A stretch of DNA of 64,000 bases from Symsagittifera roscoffensis (GCF_963678635.1 NC_087065.1:3954534-4018533); one strand, 5' to 3'; positions 28,531 to 41,275 are shown, counted from the stretch's first letter. Program-made: numbers and translations. The notes: generated by a model from the letters alone, not told the origin.

Positions 28531-29381
28531 TCTCGACCTTGCCAGTTGATTTTCTGGTCTGTTTAGGGCTAAGTAAAAAGTTACTATTTTTAGGCCATCA
28601 GTCAAACGACTTTTGATCAGCTTTCGCTTACATGCAAACACAACCACATAGCTGAGTCTCGGATCCTCATACTACGTGATTGCTATTAAAAACACGGCTC
28701 GAATACCCTATTTTAAAATGTTTTTGGTGACAGTTCTATATTAAATCCATTGGAGATGGATTGACCCTTTCCTCTTCCTAGCTACTCATTTTCTAAAATA
28801 TCAAGTAATACCGGTGTTAATTTAAAGTTCTATGGCATCAGAGTAGCTAAAAAAACAAGTTACTACAGTCTTTCACCATGTATCAGTCTCTGGGGGACCA
28901 AGCCTCCGCTTCCGTGTTCTCCTCGAGATAACGTTGTTATCACTCCCAATTCGTGGCACGGGAGGGTACTGCTTTCCACCACTTCCCCACCGAAGCCTCC
29001 TTTCCCACTAATTTCTTCCACTAAGGGTCTTATCGTGCGTGATTGTCACGATAAGAGGCTTCGTTTTTCTGTCGTTTTCGTGTGACTGTTTTTCACTAGA
29101 TTTGTGGTTGTTCTGTTTTTCTCAGCTTTTTTGGTCAAAATGGCCGTTTTTTGTATTTCTTTTCGACTTTTTCCACTTGACGATCGAAATTTTGAAAATA
29201 GAAAATTTCAGAATACTTCGACCATCCTTTCAAGCACTTTTTCGCTGTTAAGGCCTTTTCTCTCTAATTCGTGCTTCGTCGGAAGGTTGCGCTGGGCCAA
29301 TCTGGCAGAATGGCACAAATCTGAGCGGTTTCTGACAATTTTTAGTCACAATCTCAATCTGCTGTCGTTTTACCGTTGTTG
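28531..29381. repeat. Right copy of the ~850-bp duplication: partial alpha LTR plus flank
   Basis: Alpha LTR from TCTCGACC to AATGGCACA (28531-29317), 32 bp of flank and the 35-bp segment 29347-29381 that also occurs at 28496-28530. The first about 100 bp of alpha are absent: the junction ACCGTTGTTG|TCTCGACC at 28530/28531 is the tandem-duplication breakpoint. Confidence 0.82.
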
Positions 29382-30110
29382 TTTTCTCTGAGAATCTTGT
29401 TCTGATTTCGCAGTATCAATGTGTGCAAAAAAATAAAAGGTTACGTGTCGTTCGAGTCCAAATCGAAAATTTAAAAATTAGCTTTTCAGTCAAAACTAAC
29501 CCTTTCCGATTTGTCTGATCGTTCAATTAAAGTCACTAATTCATAAAAACCATCAATTTTTTTGGTTAGATGTTCCAATGAAAATTCGAATGCGAAATTG
29601 CATTTTGTCCATTCTGGTCGAATGTCACAACTAACACATGCACAGAATATACCGGAATTGAGGTATTTTTGATAAAAATTAAATTTCCAACATTTTCGCA
29701 TCTACGTGCAGCTTCAATTTTTTTTACAAGGGGTTGATTTAAATGACGATAAAACACCTATTTCAAAAACTGTTATTTACAGTCCTTATCAAAAAATAAA
29801 ATTCGGTTCTGAACAATCATACAAGAACGATTAATTTGTTTCAAAATTGTCAGTTACAGTTGACCTATAAAACTTAGCAGTTAGATTATAAGAAATTTCA
29901 ACCACTTAATTAAGCTAACTTGTCTGTAAACTTCTGAGTCACACTATCTAAATGTTTTTTGAACAAAACAAAAAAATTTTGGAACTAATTGTTCAGTGTC
30001 CGCTCAGTGTTTCGAAACTCATCGCTCGTGTTCAAGCCCGGCTCATCTTTCCTATTATTAATTGCCTATTGTGTTAAAAATTTGGCTTATTTTTTCGATT
30101 TGGCTACGTT
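29382..30110. other. Spacer between LTR clusters
   Basis: AT-rich sequence between the alpha flank and the gamma LTR. No frame or repeat is recognised in it. Confidence 0.5.
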
Positions 30111-31015
30111 TGTCACAATCGCCCAGACCTTTAAAGCGACGAAAAAATCCGAATTTGTCACGGCTGTTGTCAGTTAACCTAATCCCACTCGTTTATACTC
30201 GTCATGACCTAGCCAGTTGTTTTCTGGTCTGCTAAAGGGCTGACTTTAAGTTACCACTTAATGGTCATCAGCCAAACGACTTTTGAGCAGCTTTCGTTCG
30301 CATGCGAAAATAACATATTTGGGTCTCGGTTTCCCAGACAGCTTGATTATTTTTAAAAGCACGGCTAGAACACCAACATTAAAAATTTCAAATGACAGTT
30401 ATATGTTAGATCCATTAGAGATGGATTACCTCTTTCCTCGCCCCTTACTATTCATGCTCTGAATTATTCAAATGACACTGAATTAAATAAAATCCGTTCA
30501 GAGCATTACAGTATCTAAAAGATGGTGACTGTTTCTTACATTGGTTTCTGGCACAAAGCCTCCAATTCCAACCTCTCCAAGGAATAACGTCCTTATATCT
30601 CAATTTCCTCTGCTCGAGAGAGTTCGAACCTGTCCTGAAAGTTCCACTGGACCTTCCAGTTCCACACGTTCTCACGACACGACTACGCTTCTTATAGTGT
30701 CTACGTGTTACGTCCGGAAGCTTCAATTGTATCTGTTAGTCCAATAATAGGTGTATTTTTTTCTTCATCTCTTTTAACGACTGTGTTTGTGTGTTATCCG
30801 GCTGTTGTCTGTATGACATGTTGTCACAATAACAATGGCAGCTTTTTTGTATTTCTGAGAAACATTTCGGCTCAAATCGAAGTTTTGAAAACATCAACTT
30901 CTAGAATATTTCAGCTTTTCTTCTCAATTTGACTTCAGCTATGAGGCCTTTAACGCTTTTCATTCATGCGATAGAAGGTTCCGCTGTGCCATCCGCCATC
31001 CGGAGTAATGGCACA
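30111..31015 (-). repeat. 3' LTR, type gamma (905 bp)
   Basis: Begins TGTCACAATCGCCC and ends AATGGCACA, followed by the same TACTCCCCGGACAA (tract against the LTR) as in the younger element. It follows the family order of hairpins but is strongly diverged from alpha and beta. Confidence 0.85.
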
Positions 31016-31837
31016 TACTCCCCGGACAACCCCAACAGTATCTCCATTGAACGCATAACTCCGGGCTATCACGAAGTGGTGATCCAGTGTTATAATATAA
31101 ATTTACAAATCACATCAAAAATAACGCTTGTCTACATTACCTAAATTGGTGTCATTAATGGTATCGGATCATATTTCCACTGCCTTCCAAAATTTTCACA
31201 AACTATGCACCACGAGGAGTGTCCGAGGTAAAATTCTTTTTCTGACTACTTATTTCCTTTAAATATAATTTTTTTTGCTCTTGCTTCTTCGAAAAAGAAT
31301 TGGGACGTGGCATGGCCACGCACCCGTTAAAATTAACTTAAATTTACTCACCGAGTATAATTGTTTAAACATCCTGTTGCTCTATATTAAAACAATAAAA
31401 GAATCTGTGGCTAAGAAAAGTAATGAGGTACTCATCTTTTTCGAGCGAGTGTACCCACCTCTATCAGACTGCCACAAAAAAAGTTTCCCCCTAACAGGCT
31501 TAGTACTCTCATTCATGTTTAAATTAAATAATATATTTGCTTATTTACCTGTTTACACATATAATAACAACCAAACTTTCATTGTAAGTCAACAAAAATG
31601 AAATAACAAGTAACAATAAATTCAACATCTGGTCTGACCAGTTTCTTAAAAAAACAAAAAAAGTTTAAAGCTTTAATAATTAAGCTTAGTTAGCTCGGTC
31701 AAGTTTTCCTACTCAACTTCATTTCATAGTTTCTATTCTCTTCTAACTCCCATCTTCATAAAATCTTATCAGTCCTCACTGCTCCATGCACTCCAGTGAG
31801 AACATAAACCGATAAAAAGAGCTAGATGACTCCTGTC
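31016..31837 (-). other. 3' tail of the older element
   Basis: Homologous to the tail at 4488-5233, including the CGTGG-CCACG stem-loop (31306-31320) and the CTGGTCTGACCAG palindrome (31629-31641). No coding capacity. Confidence 0.65.
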
Positions 31838-33060
31838 TCGACCAGGAAACCCCTGAGTTGAGTCAGTGCTAGTACTAAGCTTTCGAGACTCGCATGTTGC
31901 CTATCGGTGGCTTTGGTGATCAAAACACACAATTATTTTCCCGGAACTTGTGATGCAACAGGGGCAGCGCTATCATCCCGTCTACACCAGGTCTTTGTTT
32001 CCCCAAAAACTCAATATTCTTAAACTCTCTTCTAGAGTCGGCCGCCAGTGGTGTTTTGAAACCTACATCCGCAGTTTTTTCTATGGGGCACATGCGTTTA
32101 TTGAGTATAAAGTCACAGTCAGTCACAACGATGTTGTTAGAGTACTGAATCGATAAGTCAAAATATGACCCAAAATTTTGTCCAAAAGCCGGTTTTTTAG
32201 GGGTTTCTCCCTCAATTTCCAGTTCTCCTGTTTCTCTTGCCGTATTTTTTGATCATAAGATTTTCTTATTGGGTGAGCAGATCGAGGTTTGATTCGGGAA
32301 CGCACAAAGGTCCAATTGGAGCGACCCAGCTAAACTCAGTGTTGTCGTGGCTGATGTACTTGATGCTGGACATCCTGAATTGTCAGGTTTGTCTCCTTTG
32401 GATCTCAAGGCATATCATGGAGCCATTCGAGCACTACAAATTTATAAACTCTTGCTCATGCATTTGTTCCGCTTCAGGCTCGAACTCCGTTTCCGGTTCT
32501 GATCGATCGCCGATCTAGTCCATCTCTGTATGGTCGAAAAAATTGATGCCCTGGGAGACCATTATCTTATTCAGCCCCATTAATGAGTCCGCTATCTCGT
32601 CCAGGGCAATTTTGTCAACGAAAAAATCCTCACCGTACGGGTTGTATTGCTTCTTCTCTATTCCCTTCTTGCTTTGTCGCGTCTTTATAGTCAGGCTCTT
32701 TTCCTTTGTCGACTTCAGTCTGCTCTGGATCATTCTAGTACTCCTCGGCATAAATTAGGTTTGCGTCATTGACCCCTACTCTCTCAGTTAACTCTAAGTC
32801 TAATTGTAAATCACAGTCATTCACCGCCACATTTCTGTCGTTCTTATTGCGTGGGCCTCATAATCGGGATCCACTATCGGCACCGTCGTTCATAATCGGG
32901 ATCCACTATCAAGTAGTCTTCATGCATGTCAGGCGGGTTGCACCATTCTTCCGATGAGGCCTTGTGTGGTTTGATGTTCTCGTAATGAGCAGCTCGTCCG
33001 TTTCTCAACCGATGAAAGCGACCATCTTGTGTACTTCAGTTATCTGAAGTGGACCACCCC
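31838..33060 (-). pseudogene. Macro-domain remnant and integrase C-terminal linker (older element)
   Basis: 31838-32150 retains macro-domain sequence parallel to the younger copy (SDFIL.. -like start, FKTPLAAD, KNIEFLGKQRPGV), cut off before the VIFSETDIEV-like end. 32270-33060 matches the acidic linker and the segment near the GPY/F module. It contains frameshifts and a local duplication (AATCGGGATCCACTATC at about 32863 and 32895). It shows that the macro domain was already present in the ancestor of both elements. Confidence 0.8.
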
Positions 33061-35305
33061 AATTCTTCAGCAGTTTTTTGGTTCATTTTGGGGGAACCGC
33101 CTCCTGGAAGACCCAATAATAGTCTCCCACCGAGTATGCTTAGACGTCAGCGGCCCTCATGCAGAACTTTCCCTTTTGCCTATTTTGGGCCTGCTGCGCG
33201 TTTCGTCGGCACAAATCACTCAATTATTGTTGCCCTTTTATCACGTCACGTACGTATGTTTGCGGTGCCGTGGTTCTTCCCTCGTGTTCAGGTTAAACGA
33301 ACGTTAACGCGAGAGCTAGTGTTTTGTCGTGGTCTGATATTATCATGTGTGGGCTGATTCCCGTGGTGGAATGTTCAGTACTATTGTACGCGCCCATCAC
33401 CTGCCGCAAGTGCTTGTCCCAATCGTCCATATATAGTGAGCAATAAACTAGTGTGCGATTTTTCCTCTTAATTAGGTCATTCGTCTGCCGGTGACAAGTG
33501 GTTCAGTGGGCCTGTGTCACTCGTGACCTTTTCATCAACTCCTTTGTGAGGCCACCGACAAATGCTCTTCCATTGTCTGGCTGGATCCTGATTGGACAGC
33601 CGTGAATAGCAATCCAGACATTTTTTAAATATTCACAGGTTTCTGATGCCACCACTGCAAGGAACACCTTCTACATATTTCTTGGAATGATCGATCATTA
33701 CCAGCACCTATTTATAGCACGTGGCCGTCATGCATATTTTTTGATAATCTTTCTGAACTACTTCATTGAACCCTGACAATTCTGTTGATTGCAGAGGAAA
33801 TATCCGCTTCCTGGGGTCCTTCGTCCGTTGACATGACATAACTGCAGAAATCTGCTTCTCACAGGTCTTCTTCAGGACAGGCCTTTTAAACCGCTTCTGT
33901 AACTGTTTATACATCTTGTCCATGCTTTGATGACCCATCTGGTCGTGTGAACTAAGCAAAAACTTATTTTGATACAGCTGTGGTAGGACTATAGAATTAT
34001 ATTTGTTAAGGACTTTGTCTTCTTCTTTGCGCTTGCAGACCACAATCCCGTCTTTGTTCAAGTACAAAAAATCCTTTTTCCTCATGTAAAAGTGCTTCAG
34101 GACCTTATAGCTATCCTCTCCTAGGTCACTTTTGTCGTGCACTCCGTCTTCTATCCATCTCTTTAACTGGCTCGTCATCCTATCATTTCTCTGAGCCCTT
34201 AAAAGATGCGACAGTCAAATCTGGCCTTCAATTATGTCCTCCTGCTGTCTGCTGATTATTTCCGAAGCTTGGGCATCGTCCATCAATTTTAAGGAACCAT
34301 ATGTTTTCAACGGTGTCGTCTCTTGCTCCAAGGGTTCCAGATTGGTACTGACGACCGTAGCATACTGAAGTAACCTAGTGGGACGCGTCGACATTATTAT
34401 CAGTTCAAATTCGTCTGCGGCAAGATCGGCTACAGTGCCTTCCTCGTCGGAGGTATATCTGTCTCTGTGTGGGTCTTGATGCATCTCTTTATCCAACAGA
34501 CGCTATTTCCATTAAACTAGTTAAAACTGAATTGTTATTTTTAACGCGCTCAATTCGTTTCAGACACGTTCCCCGAGGTTTAAGATTAAAAATTGTCACT
34601 CGAGCTGATGGAATTTTTGCATACTCTTCAAATTTCTCGACTCTCCGGACCAAATTCTGCTGCTCCTCGATCGCTCTGCCCCAACAATTTATCCTGGCCG
34701 GGCTTGACAGAACCGGTTTACCTGACAATTCCGCGTCTGTATCACTTTCCTGAGTGGAATCCCCGGACAAAGTCTCATCTCCGCAAGAAAAGTTCGAGCA
34801 AGGCTCCTACTCCTTTTCTCTATCAACGAATATAACCGTTTTGCCACATTGAATTTCAATTCATTACTGATTCCTTGAGCGGACAGAGTGATGATCAATT
34901 GTTGATGTTCAACGTATGATGGTCTAAACAGGACATCTTTCAGTATCGAGTACACCAGCTGGTTTACTACTGATCGGCAATCCCGTTCAACGCACCGACC
35001 TATTTTCTCTGTTTTCTCCATGATGGTCATTTTCCGCATCGTTTCCAACCATTCATGACTCTGCCTTCCAACTTCTCTATGATTTAGATTGCGGAGCTCC
35101 CGCATGACATCCAGTGCTTTGCTCACTGTTTTGTTCAGCAGCGCTATGCTATTGATGCCCAGCCTGGTAAGTTCTTGTTGAATCAGGTTGGAGCGCACTA
35201 ACAAGCCCAACGGAACTTTGTCACCTTGTGCCAACTTCTTTATCTCTGCAGCCCTTTCAGTGGCCAACTCAGGGTGTCGAGCCATCTATTGAGTGACAGC
35301 TTGTC
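33061..35305 (-). pseudogene. Integrase remnant (older element)
   Basis: Pieces matching the zinc-binding region (HDQMGHQSMDKMYKQ), parts of the rve core, and the N-terminal region that precedes them, broken by stops and indels. One TCCCCGGACAA motif survives near 34761, where the younger element has four or five. Confidence 0.8.
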
Positions 35306-36640
35306 ATAGGTGTCTTTGTTCAAAAGGAAAAACCGTCCTTAATTTCTGCCTGGTTAGCCTGCTTCTCTTCAAATCTCTCATAAAACTCCGTCTTCTTACT
35401 GAGGCTGCCGGTGTTCTAGAGTTTGTCAGGGATTCGGTTCTCTATAATCATGTGGTAGCCACCAAGGCGTACTATCCAGCGACCGATACAGCTCTGGTGC
35501 ATCGAAAAAACTTTCACCCAAAAGAGAGCTCGTGTTAACTGCGTGTTGGTCTTTGGTGCTTTCCGCGGTTTAAGTAGTTGTCAGCACTGCTTCAACCGCT
35601 TCAGGGTCTGGTCTATCTCCGTGTTTATCTACAAGGCGACCTAAATACTGTATGGAGTCCCTCAAGATCTTGCATTTGGACGGTTTGCATTTAAGGCCGG
35701 CCTCCTTCATGTAGGAAGCGTCTAGTCTCTCTGTATGATCTTCCAGGGTTGGTGTCGCGATTACGACGTCATCAACGTAGCACATTATGAGACTTCCATA
35801 CTTCTTTGTTACAATGCTGAGTGCTTGGGCCATCAATCGTTGAAACGTTGCTGTCGCGTTGCATAGTCCAAATGGCAACCTCTTCTACTGGAACAGTCCC
35901 AGTTCACATGCAAAGCCCGTTTTTTCTCGTTCCTGCTTCCTGAGGGGCACTTGCCAGAACGCAGAGCCCAAATGCAACGTCGTTAAGAATTTTGCGTCTA
36001 GCAATTTTGAGAGACTTTCATCAATGCGAGGGATAGAGTAGGGTCTTTTTTTTGTTACTGCGTTTAAATAGCGGAGATTGCAACAAAACCTAAGCTACCA
36101 ACATTTCTTCTTGTCCATGATTATGCCAAAAGCCCATGGAGACTATGACGGCTCTATCATTTCATATTCCTGACTTGCGTGGGATCAATCTCCTAGCTCC
36201 TTCCCAGTAAGGCACCGAGCCCTCCTCTATTTCTATTTCATGTTCCACAAAATTTCAAAAACCTATGTCGGCTTTAATTTTAGAAAAAACGTAAACGTCT
36301 GCGTTCCGATTTAACACTTCCCTAACGGATATTTTGCATTTAAGGTGCTCTATCTCAGGTAGGATTGGTTTGTTTACTGCTATTTCTGTGTCTGTCGATC
36401 TTTCAGGGAAACTCGAACAATTGGACAGCCCATCGTCTGTCTCTGATTTCATAGAAAAGAGTTTTTTAAAGGATTTCATTCCATTTAGACTCTTCAAAAT
36501 AAATTCTTTGTTAGCTTGTAACGGACACCAGTCAATTTCAACTTCTTCAAGCTCTCCATACTCTGATATTCTGTGTTCAGGGACAACGGAAAGCCAAGAA
36601 CACACTCACACATAGTCCGTTCTGAGTGAGTGAGTGAGAA
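35306..36640 (-). pseudogene. RT / RNase H remnant (older element)
   Basis: RT sequence with MPFGLCNATATFQR and the YVDD motif in a frame at 35570-35878. RNase H is mostly lost by a deletion of about 425 bp. At 35306-35308 the codon aligned with the younger element's UAG is TAT, so pol ran on into integrase here. Confidence 0.82.
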
Positions 36641-37800
36641 GCTTCTTCCTAAAATAGCTGAGCACTTAGTTTGATCGATTTATCACCCTTGCTCGGCACC
36701 TTTGCTTGATTTATCAAGATCTTATTAACAGGTTTCTTTTCATACTTCCTCTCTGGTTCCTTGATGTATTCGTCGTTGAGGCTAATCGTCAAGTCAAACT
36801 TTCTCAGAAAGTCGCGTCCTAAGATGAACAGGTCGGACTCGTCAAGGTTTTCGACGACCAAAAAGCTCACCCGCTGCAACTGAGGTACCTTACCCTCAGT
36901 TGCAGCGAGATGATGGATATCCTTCCGGCACATAAATTGCTCTCCGGTTTGCGGCGGCCAGTCGGGTATTGGTCGATATAAAGTCCAACCTATCAAAACC
37001 CATGTCGGTACAAGTGCTAATTGGCATGACACTGACCATCGCGCGCGTGTCAAGCAGTCCGTTTACGGAAAATTGCCTGCCCTTTGCAGCCGATGTGGAC
37101 TGCGTCCTTTTCAAGCACGGCATTAAGTCCAATTCGTCTTTGAGTTCCTCTTATGTACTCTGTGTAAATATCCAGGTGAACGAGGGTAATTTCACACGGC
37201 TCACTCAAGTTTTTCACAACATGATGGCCCGCAACCGAGATGACTGACATTATCTTGATTCCCTCTCTTTCCGAAGTTCTTTCCCGAGATGACATTTGAT
37301 TTCAAAACTCGGCTCTTAGGTATCTCCTTTTTCTTCTGTTTTTACGGTTTTCTCCAAGGTATCCAATTTCTCGCGCAACGTTGTATTTTCTAGTTCAAAC
37401 CTCACCCATTGTTCAATTTTTTTTGTGGCTAACTCTTGTTGAGCCTTTTGTAATGCGGACCGAGTCGCTAGGCCATAATTTTCTGGCAATGTATACACCT
37501 TCTTGGTCGCGAAGGTGCCTTGTGACAATTCTTTCTTTCGCGATTCATCTTTATTCATTAGCCGTGGTGGACTGGCATTCACTCCGGATAGCGCCTCTTC
37601 CTGGCGGGGCTGCTTCGAGTTTGCTAACGCATCCCAAAACTGAGTGCAGTCTGATTTGAAGTGCCCTTCAAGAATGCAAAAGAAACATCTCGGTCCATAT
37701 TTCTTCATAAGCCCTCTCACTTATTCCTCGTGATCCTCACTCCTCGGGTCCATATTGTCAAGGAAGTAACAAATTGCCTTCATGCTTTGTTTGTAAGTTT
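36641..37800 (-). pseudogene. Protease and N-terminal pol remnant (older element)
   Basis: Contains the FILGRDF motif, a protease active-site region altered to LLDTRAMVSVMP (Gly to Arg after DT), and a complete second zinc knuckle (CFFC-ILEG-H-FKSD-C) near 37660-37700. Interrupted by frameshifts. Confidence 0.82.
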
Positions 37801-39780
37801 AACAAGCTGACACGTGGTGATCCAGCGAACCGCAACTCGCGCAACAACTCCTTTTGGCCATATCATCACGAGGCTTAAATCAACTGGAACCCGTGCCGGT
37901 ATCCATCCTACTATCTTTGCCGTAATTGTTGTAGCGAGTCTGAGTTCTCGGTTTTATGAGCAGGTATTCGCGCGATTTCATGCGCAAATCGTCGGGCGAG
38001 GGCACACAGTCCCTTGACATGGTAAATTGTGTGGCCAACATGGTTTTCAGCTCCTCACTCCTCACCCTGTCCATGAACTTCGAGTTTATGGCTATGTTGG
38101 TTTCTGAGATTCTTTTATCAGAGTTACTCTTCCTTCTCAGCAGCTTGAGGTCATCCAAAAACATCTCCTGATACCCGTGCACACCCGAGTCAAAACGATT
38201 CGGCACAATATTGAAGATCTTACGAGCACTCGCACGTTCTTTTGTTTTTTTATCCATAACACAGTTCAGGGCCGTGCCTTCTAGATAGCTCGTTAGAGCA
38301 GTACCTTCTTGCTTTTTCGAAAAGTTTTCTTGCTCAAAGTGCAAACTCATCCCTTCTATCCAGGTATCAAGGCAGCCATCTGATTCATCTTTGTACGACT
38401 CCGGCTTCTTGAGTGTTCTTCGAGACCTCTCTCCTCCCTCAGTAGACTTCGGGAGTTTAGTGATGAACGTCTCAAGGGACTTATTAAGCGGCTCAAACAT
38501 TGGCGCATATATCGTGAAGTCATGTGAGACGGTTGTTGGCAAACTTGTCTCCGATGAGGCTTCCGCCTCTGGCGGGACTGGATCCGTCCAAAATGGCATT
38601 AACGGGGCTGCCCTGGATCTCTGCATATTCTTAGACTCTAAACTTGTTCTCGAGCTGGGGGAGCTCTGTGTATCTGGAGGCTCGAAACCCATCAGAAGTG
38701 AATTCTTCCTCGGATCTGGGCGACTTTCTCGATTGTTGCTACTTAAAAGTTCATCAAGCTTCCGCATCAGAAGATCAGCTTTAGCGTGCAATCTACTCGC
38801 CAACTTAGGTATCATTTGAGCATAGTTGTTGTTATGATCTTTCAGTGATTACTCGATCGCTCGTATCATTCTGCAGTCTCTTTCTTCATATTCCTTTGTG
38901 GCTAAAGCTTAACTTTACGAAAAGCACTGAACGGTGTTCTGAAGCAGCTATACATGATCACGTTTGCCCTGTGATTTCATATCTGTCAGCTCATCTCCTA
39001 GCCTCCCGTGGCCTTTTTAGGCCTTTTCATTTACCCGGTCGATTCTTTTCGTCATATCATACCGCAGTTCCTCAAGACCCGTCCTCCCATTGGCAAACAT
39101 GCCTCTCACATCAATGTCCACGCCCAATACGGGGGTCAGACCTAGAGACCAGGATGTTAATTGAGTTTGCAGCCTAGTGCTCGATGATGCACCACCTCTC
39201 TAAGTACCCATCGACGTCATTAGCCTATCGAACGCTGAGGAAGTTCCTATCGTTATTCCATCCGAGAACGGTCTTGATGGTGAAAGAGTGGAGATCGCTT
39301 TCTTGTTCTTCTCCTTCTTCGGGCTAGGAATGAAATCCGTGTCCGATTCCATTAGTCCCAGATTGTCAAAGCCAGATGACAATCCACTAGCTTGGAGCGA
39401 TGTCATTCGTTCATCATATAACGTCTAGAAACTCTTTTTCGCTTTCGAACATGATTCTTCCTCCCTGGGGTTCATGCTCGACATCATCTCGTTCTCACTC
39501 TGCTTTGCCAGAGAGGATTGTTCCTTTCTCCGACTATCACTCTTGGTCTTCGACCTAGCCTAGACTTGCCCTCGAATAGCAGTTCCTCTCCGGCATTAAC
39601 CTCCGAACGCTCCGAGGTCCTCCCAGATCCTTCAACTCTTTCCTGCTCCAAGTCGTAGCCAGATCCTTCAAAATCGCCACGATTGTGGGGTCGGATTTGT
39701 TGTCACGGTTGTTTGTTCCCCTTCGACAGAATCGGGTTCGTTTACCGTCGCCACCCCGGCCTCGGCGTTTTGCCCTATTT
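37801..39780 (-). pseudogene. Gag remnant (older element)
   Basis: Capsid region at 37880-38815 with LDTWIEGMSLHF and LEGTALNC, then a Trp-to-stop change. The first zinc knuckle is complete (CASC-GSLD-H-HVSA-C) and is followed immediately by UAA, in the same frame as the start of pol. The N-terminal coiled-coil portion is shortened and shifted. Confidence 0.82.
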
Positions 39781-40052
39781 AGTAGGCTGTTGGTTTTGTC
39801 TACTTCGCCTTTACGTGTAACTCTTGTCAAAGCAAAATTCCCTCATATGTTGTCCAAAAAAAGCCTAAGTGCATCACTTCACCAATGTTCCTTATCTCTA
39901 GTGGCCAGGTGTCGTAGTAGCAAGATGGATTGGAAGGAGTTTCAAACAGAACGGTTTTGAAAAAGGAAAAAAGCATCAATTTTACACACATGAAAAGTGC
40001 CATGAGACTACAGCATGCTGAAATGAAACTGAGTACACAGCATGCTGAAATG

Positions 40053-40172
40053 AAAAATCCGTGTCTGAGTCCATTAGTCCCAGATGGTCAAAGCCAGATG
40101 GCAATCCACTAGCTTGGTTCCATGTCACTCCTTCATCATTTAACGTCTTGAAACTCTTTTTCGCTTTCGAAC
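40053..40172 (-). repeat. Displaced duplicate of a gag fragment
   Basis: About 118 bp repeat 39339-39455 of the older gag with about 10% differences, in the same orientation, about 700 bp beyond the end of that element. It is preceded by a short AGCATGCTGAAATGAAA duplication. Confidence 0.75.
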
Positions 40173-40744
40173 TTGAAAATGAAAAACAAAGTGAAAAAAA
40201 ATTAAAAATTCATCAAATCAAAAAATTCAAGTTTTCAGGACTATATTGGTCTTTCTTGCCTAAAACAGGCCTATTTTAGTCTAACTTACTTTCAATATTG
40301 TATAGATTGAGTGTTTTACTAATAACGCCTTATTGTATATATCGAAAGAATATCTAATACTCAAAACTACACCTAATCAGTGTTCTTAGCCCTTCGCTTA
40401 TCCTCCTCAAAAATGTCTTCACGGGCTTTAAACCTTTTTTCTTTACTTTCACCTGAATTAAAACCCTGAAGCACTGCTAAACAGTCACTCAAGCTAATAA
40501 TTTTTCCAACATGTACAAAACTATAAGCAAAGAGCAACATTTAACTGTTTAAGGATATGAACATTTGAAGACAGATGTCTAATGAAAAATGGTCTGTAGA
40601 CCTGTTCCTGTGAACACATGCGGGGACGCGTAACAGCTCGATATTTTTGTGCTCATTTAATCTTTCGAAGAAAATTGCAGACAATTTAATTCAAATGTAT
40701 TCAGTAGTTTCAAACCGATCAAAAAAGAAAAAAGGGGAAAAACC

Positions 40745-40822
40745 TTCAGCTCGATCATCTGGGATTTGAACTGCCTTCACTGGTATTTTTTTCAAATGCT
40801 CTACCAATTCACCACCTGTTTC
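40745..40822 (-). repeat. tRNA-like (SINE or pseudo-tRNA) sequence
   Basis: On the minus strand GAATTGGTAGAGCA resembles an A box and AGTTCAAATCC a B box at roughly tRNA spacing. The T-stem does not pair, so it is a decayed tRNA or the head of a SINE rather than a working gene. Confidence 0.35.
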
Positions 40823-41194
40823 TGTTAAAGACTCACTCAAAAGTGAAACAGTTCAAATTTAAAATCACTGAAATGATAGACAAAACTTGAACATCACATT
40901 GAGCAGTCTCGAAATGGTTCTTATAAAAAAAAAACAGAATAAATACGTGATATCACTGAAAGTCGTTTGTCCTCAACTTTATTAGTTAAGAAGATAAAAA
41001 ATTTCGTTGTAAATAAATGGGAATATATGTTGTGTTAAAAGAAAAAACCATCATTTTCATTCCCCCGCGACCAACGAGCAAAGCATGCGTGTCAGATACA
41101 CACGACTAACGATCTTTGTGATCAGATGAACATTTCAAAACACTTTTCGCTTCTAGAAAATAAGCGAGCTGAGAAAAGATAAAATAAGCAAAAA

Positions 41195-41275
41195 AAAATT
41201 CTTCGATTGGGATTTGAACCTAGCCATCCATCCTGTGGGACCAAAAAATATACGCTCGGCTATGGTGATAGTTAA
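41195..41275 (-). repeat. Second tRNA-like (SINE or pseudo-tRNA) sequence
   Basis: Minus strand: ATAGCCGAGCG in A-box position and GGTTCAAATCC as a good B box, with a GGATGGATGG stretch between. Stems are incomplete. Like the copy at 40745 it is followed by A-rich sequence, which favours SINE remnants. Confidence 0.35.

Larger units (their letters stand above)
30111..39780 (-). mobile_element. Older degenerate relative of the 25-kb Ty3/gypsy element
   Basis: In minus order: gag, zinc knuckles, protease, RT, a remnant of RNase H, integrase, linker, part of the macro domain, non-coding tail and 3' LTR (30111-31015). Every frame carries stops, frameshifts and deletions. There is no 5' LTR or leader: homology ends near 39780 inside the gag N terminus. 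The whole accessory module corresponding to 5234-10126, plus the last part of the macro domain, is missing; the macro sequence joins the tail at about 31838. About 425 bp of RNase H are deleted at about 35530-35575. It is useful as an outgroup for reading the younger copy. Confidence 0.88.

Noticed and set aside
2689-29317. Alpha LTRs as the two ends of one outer retrotransposon containing the 25-kb element
   Set aside because: Both alpha copies are followed by the same flanking sequence and neither adjoins retroelement internal sequence, so they are a duplicated LTR plus flank and not a 5'/3' pair.
40745-41275. Functional tRNA genes
   Set aside because: A- and B-box-like motifs are present but the T and acceptor stems do not pair.
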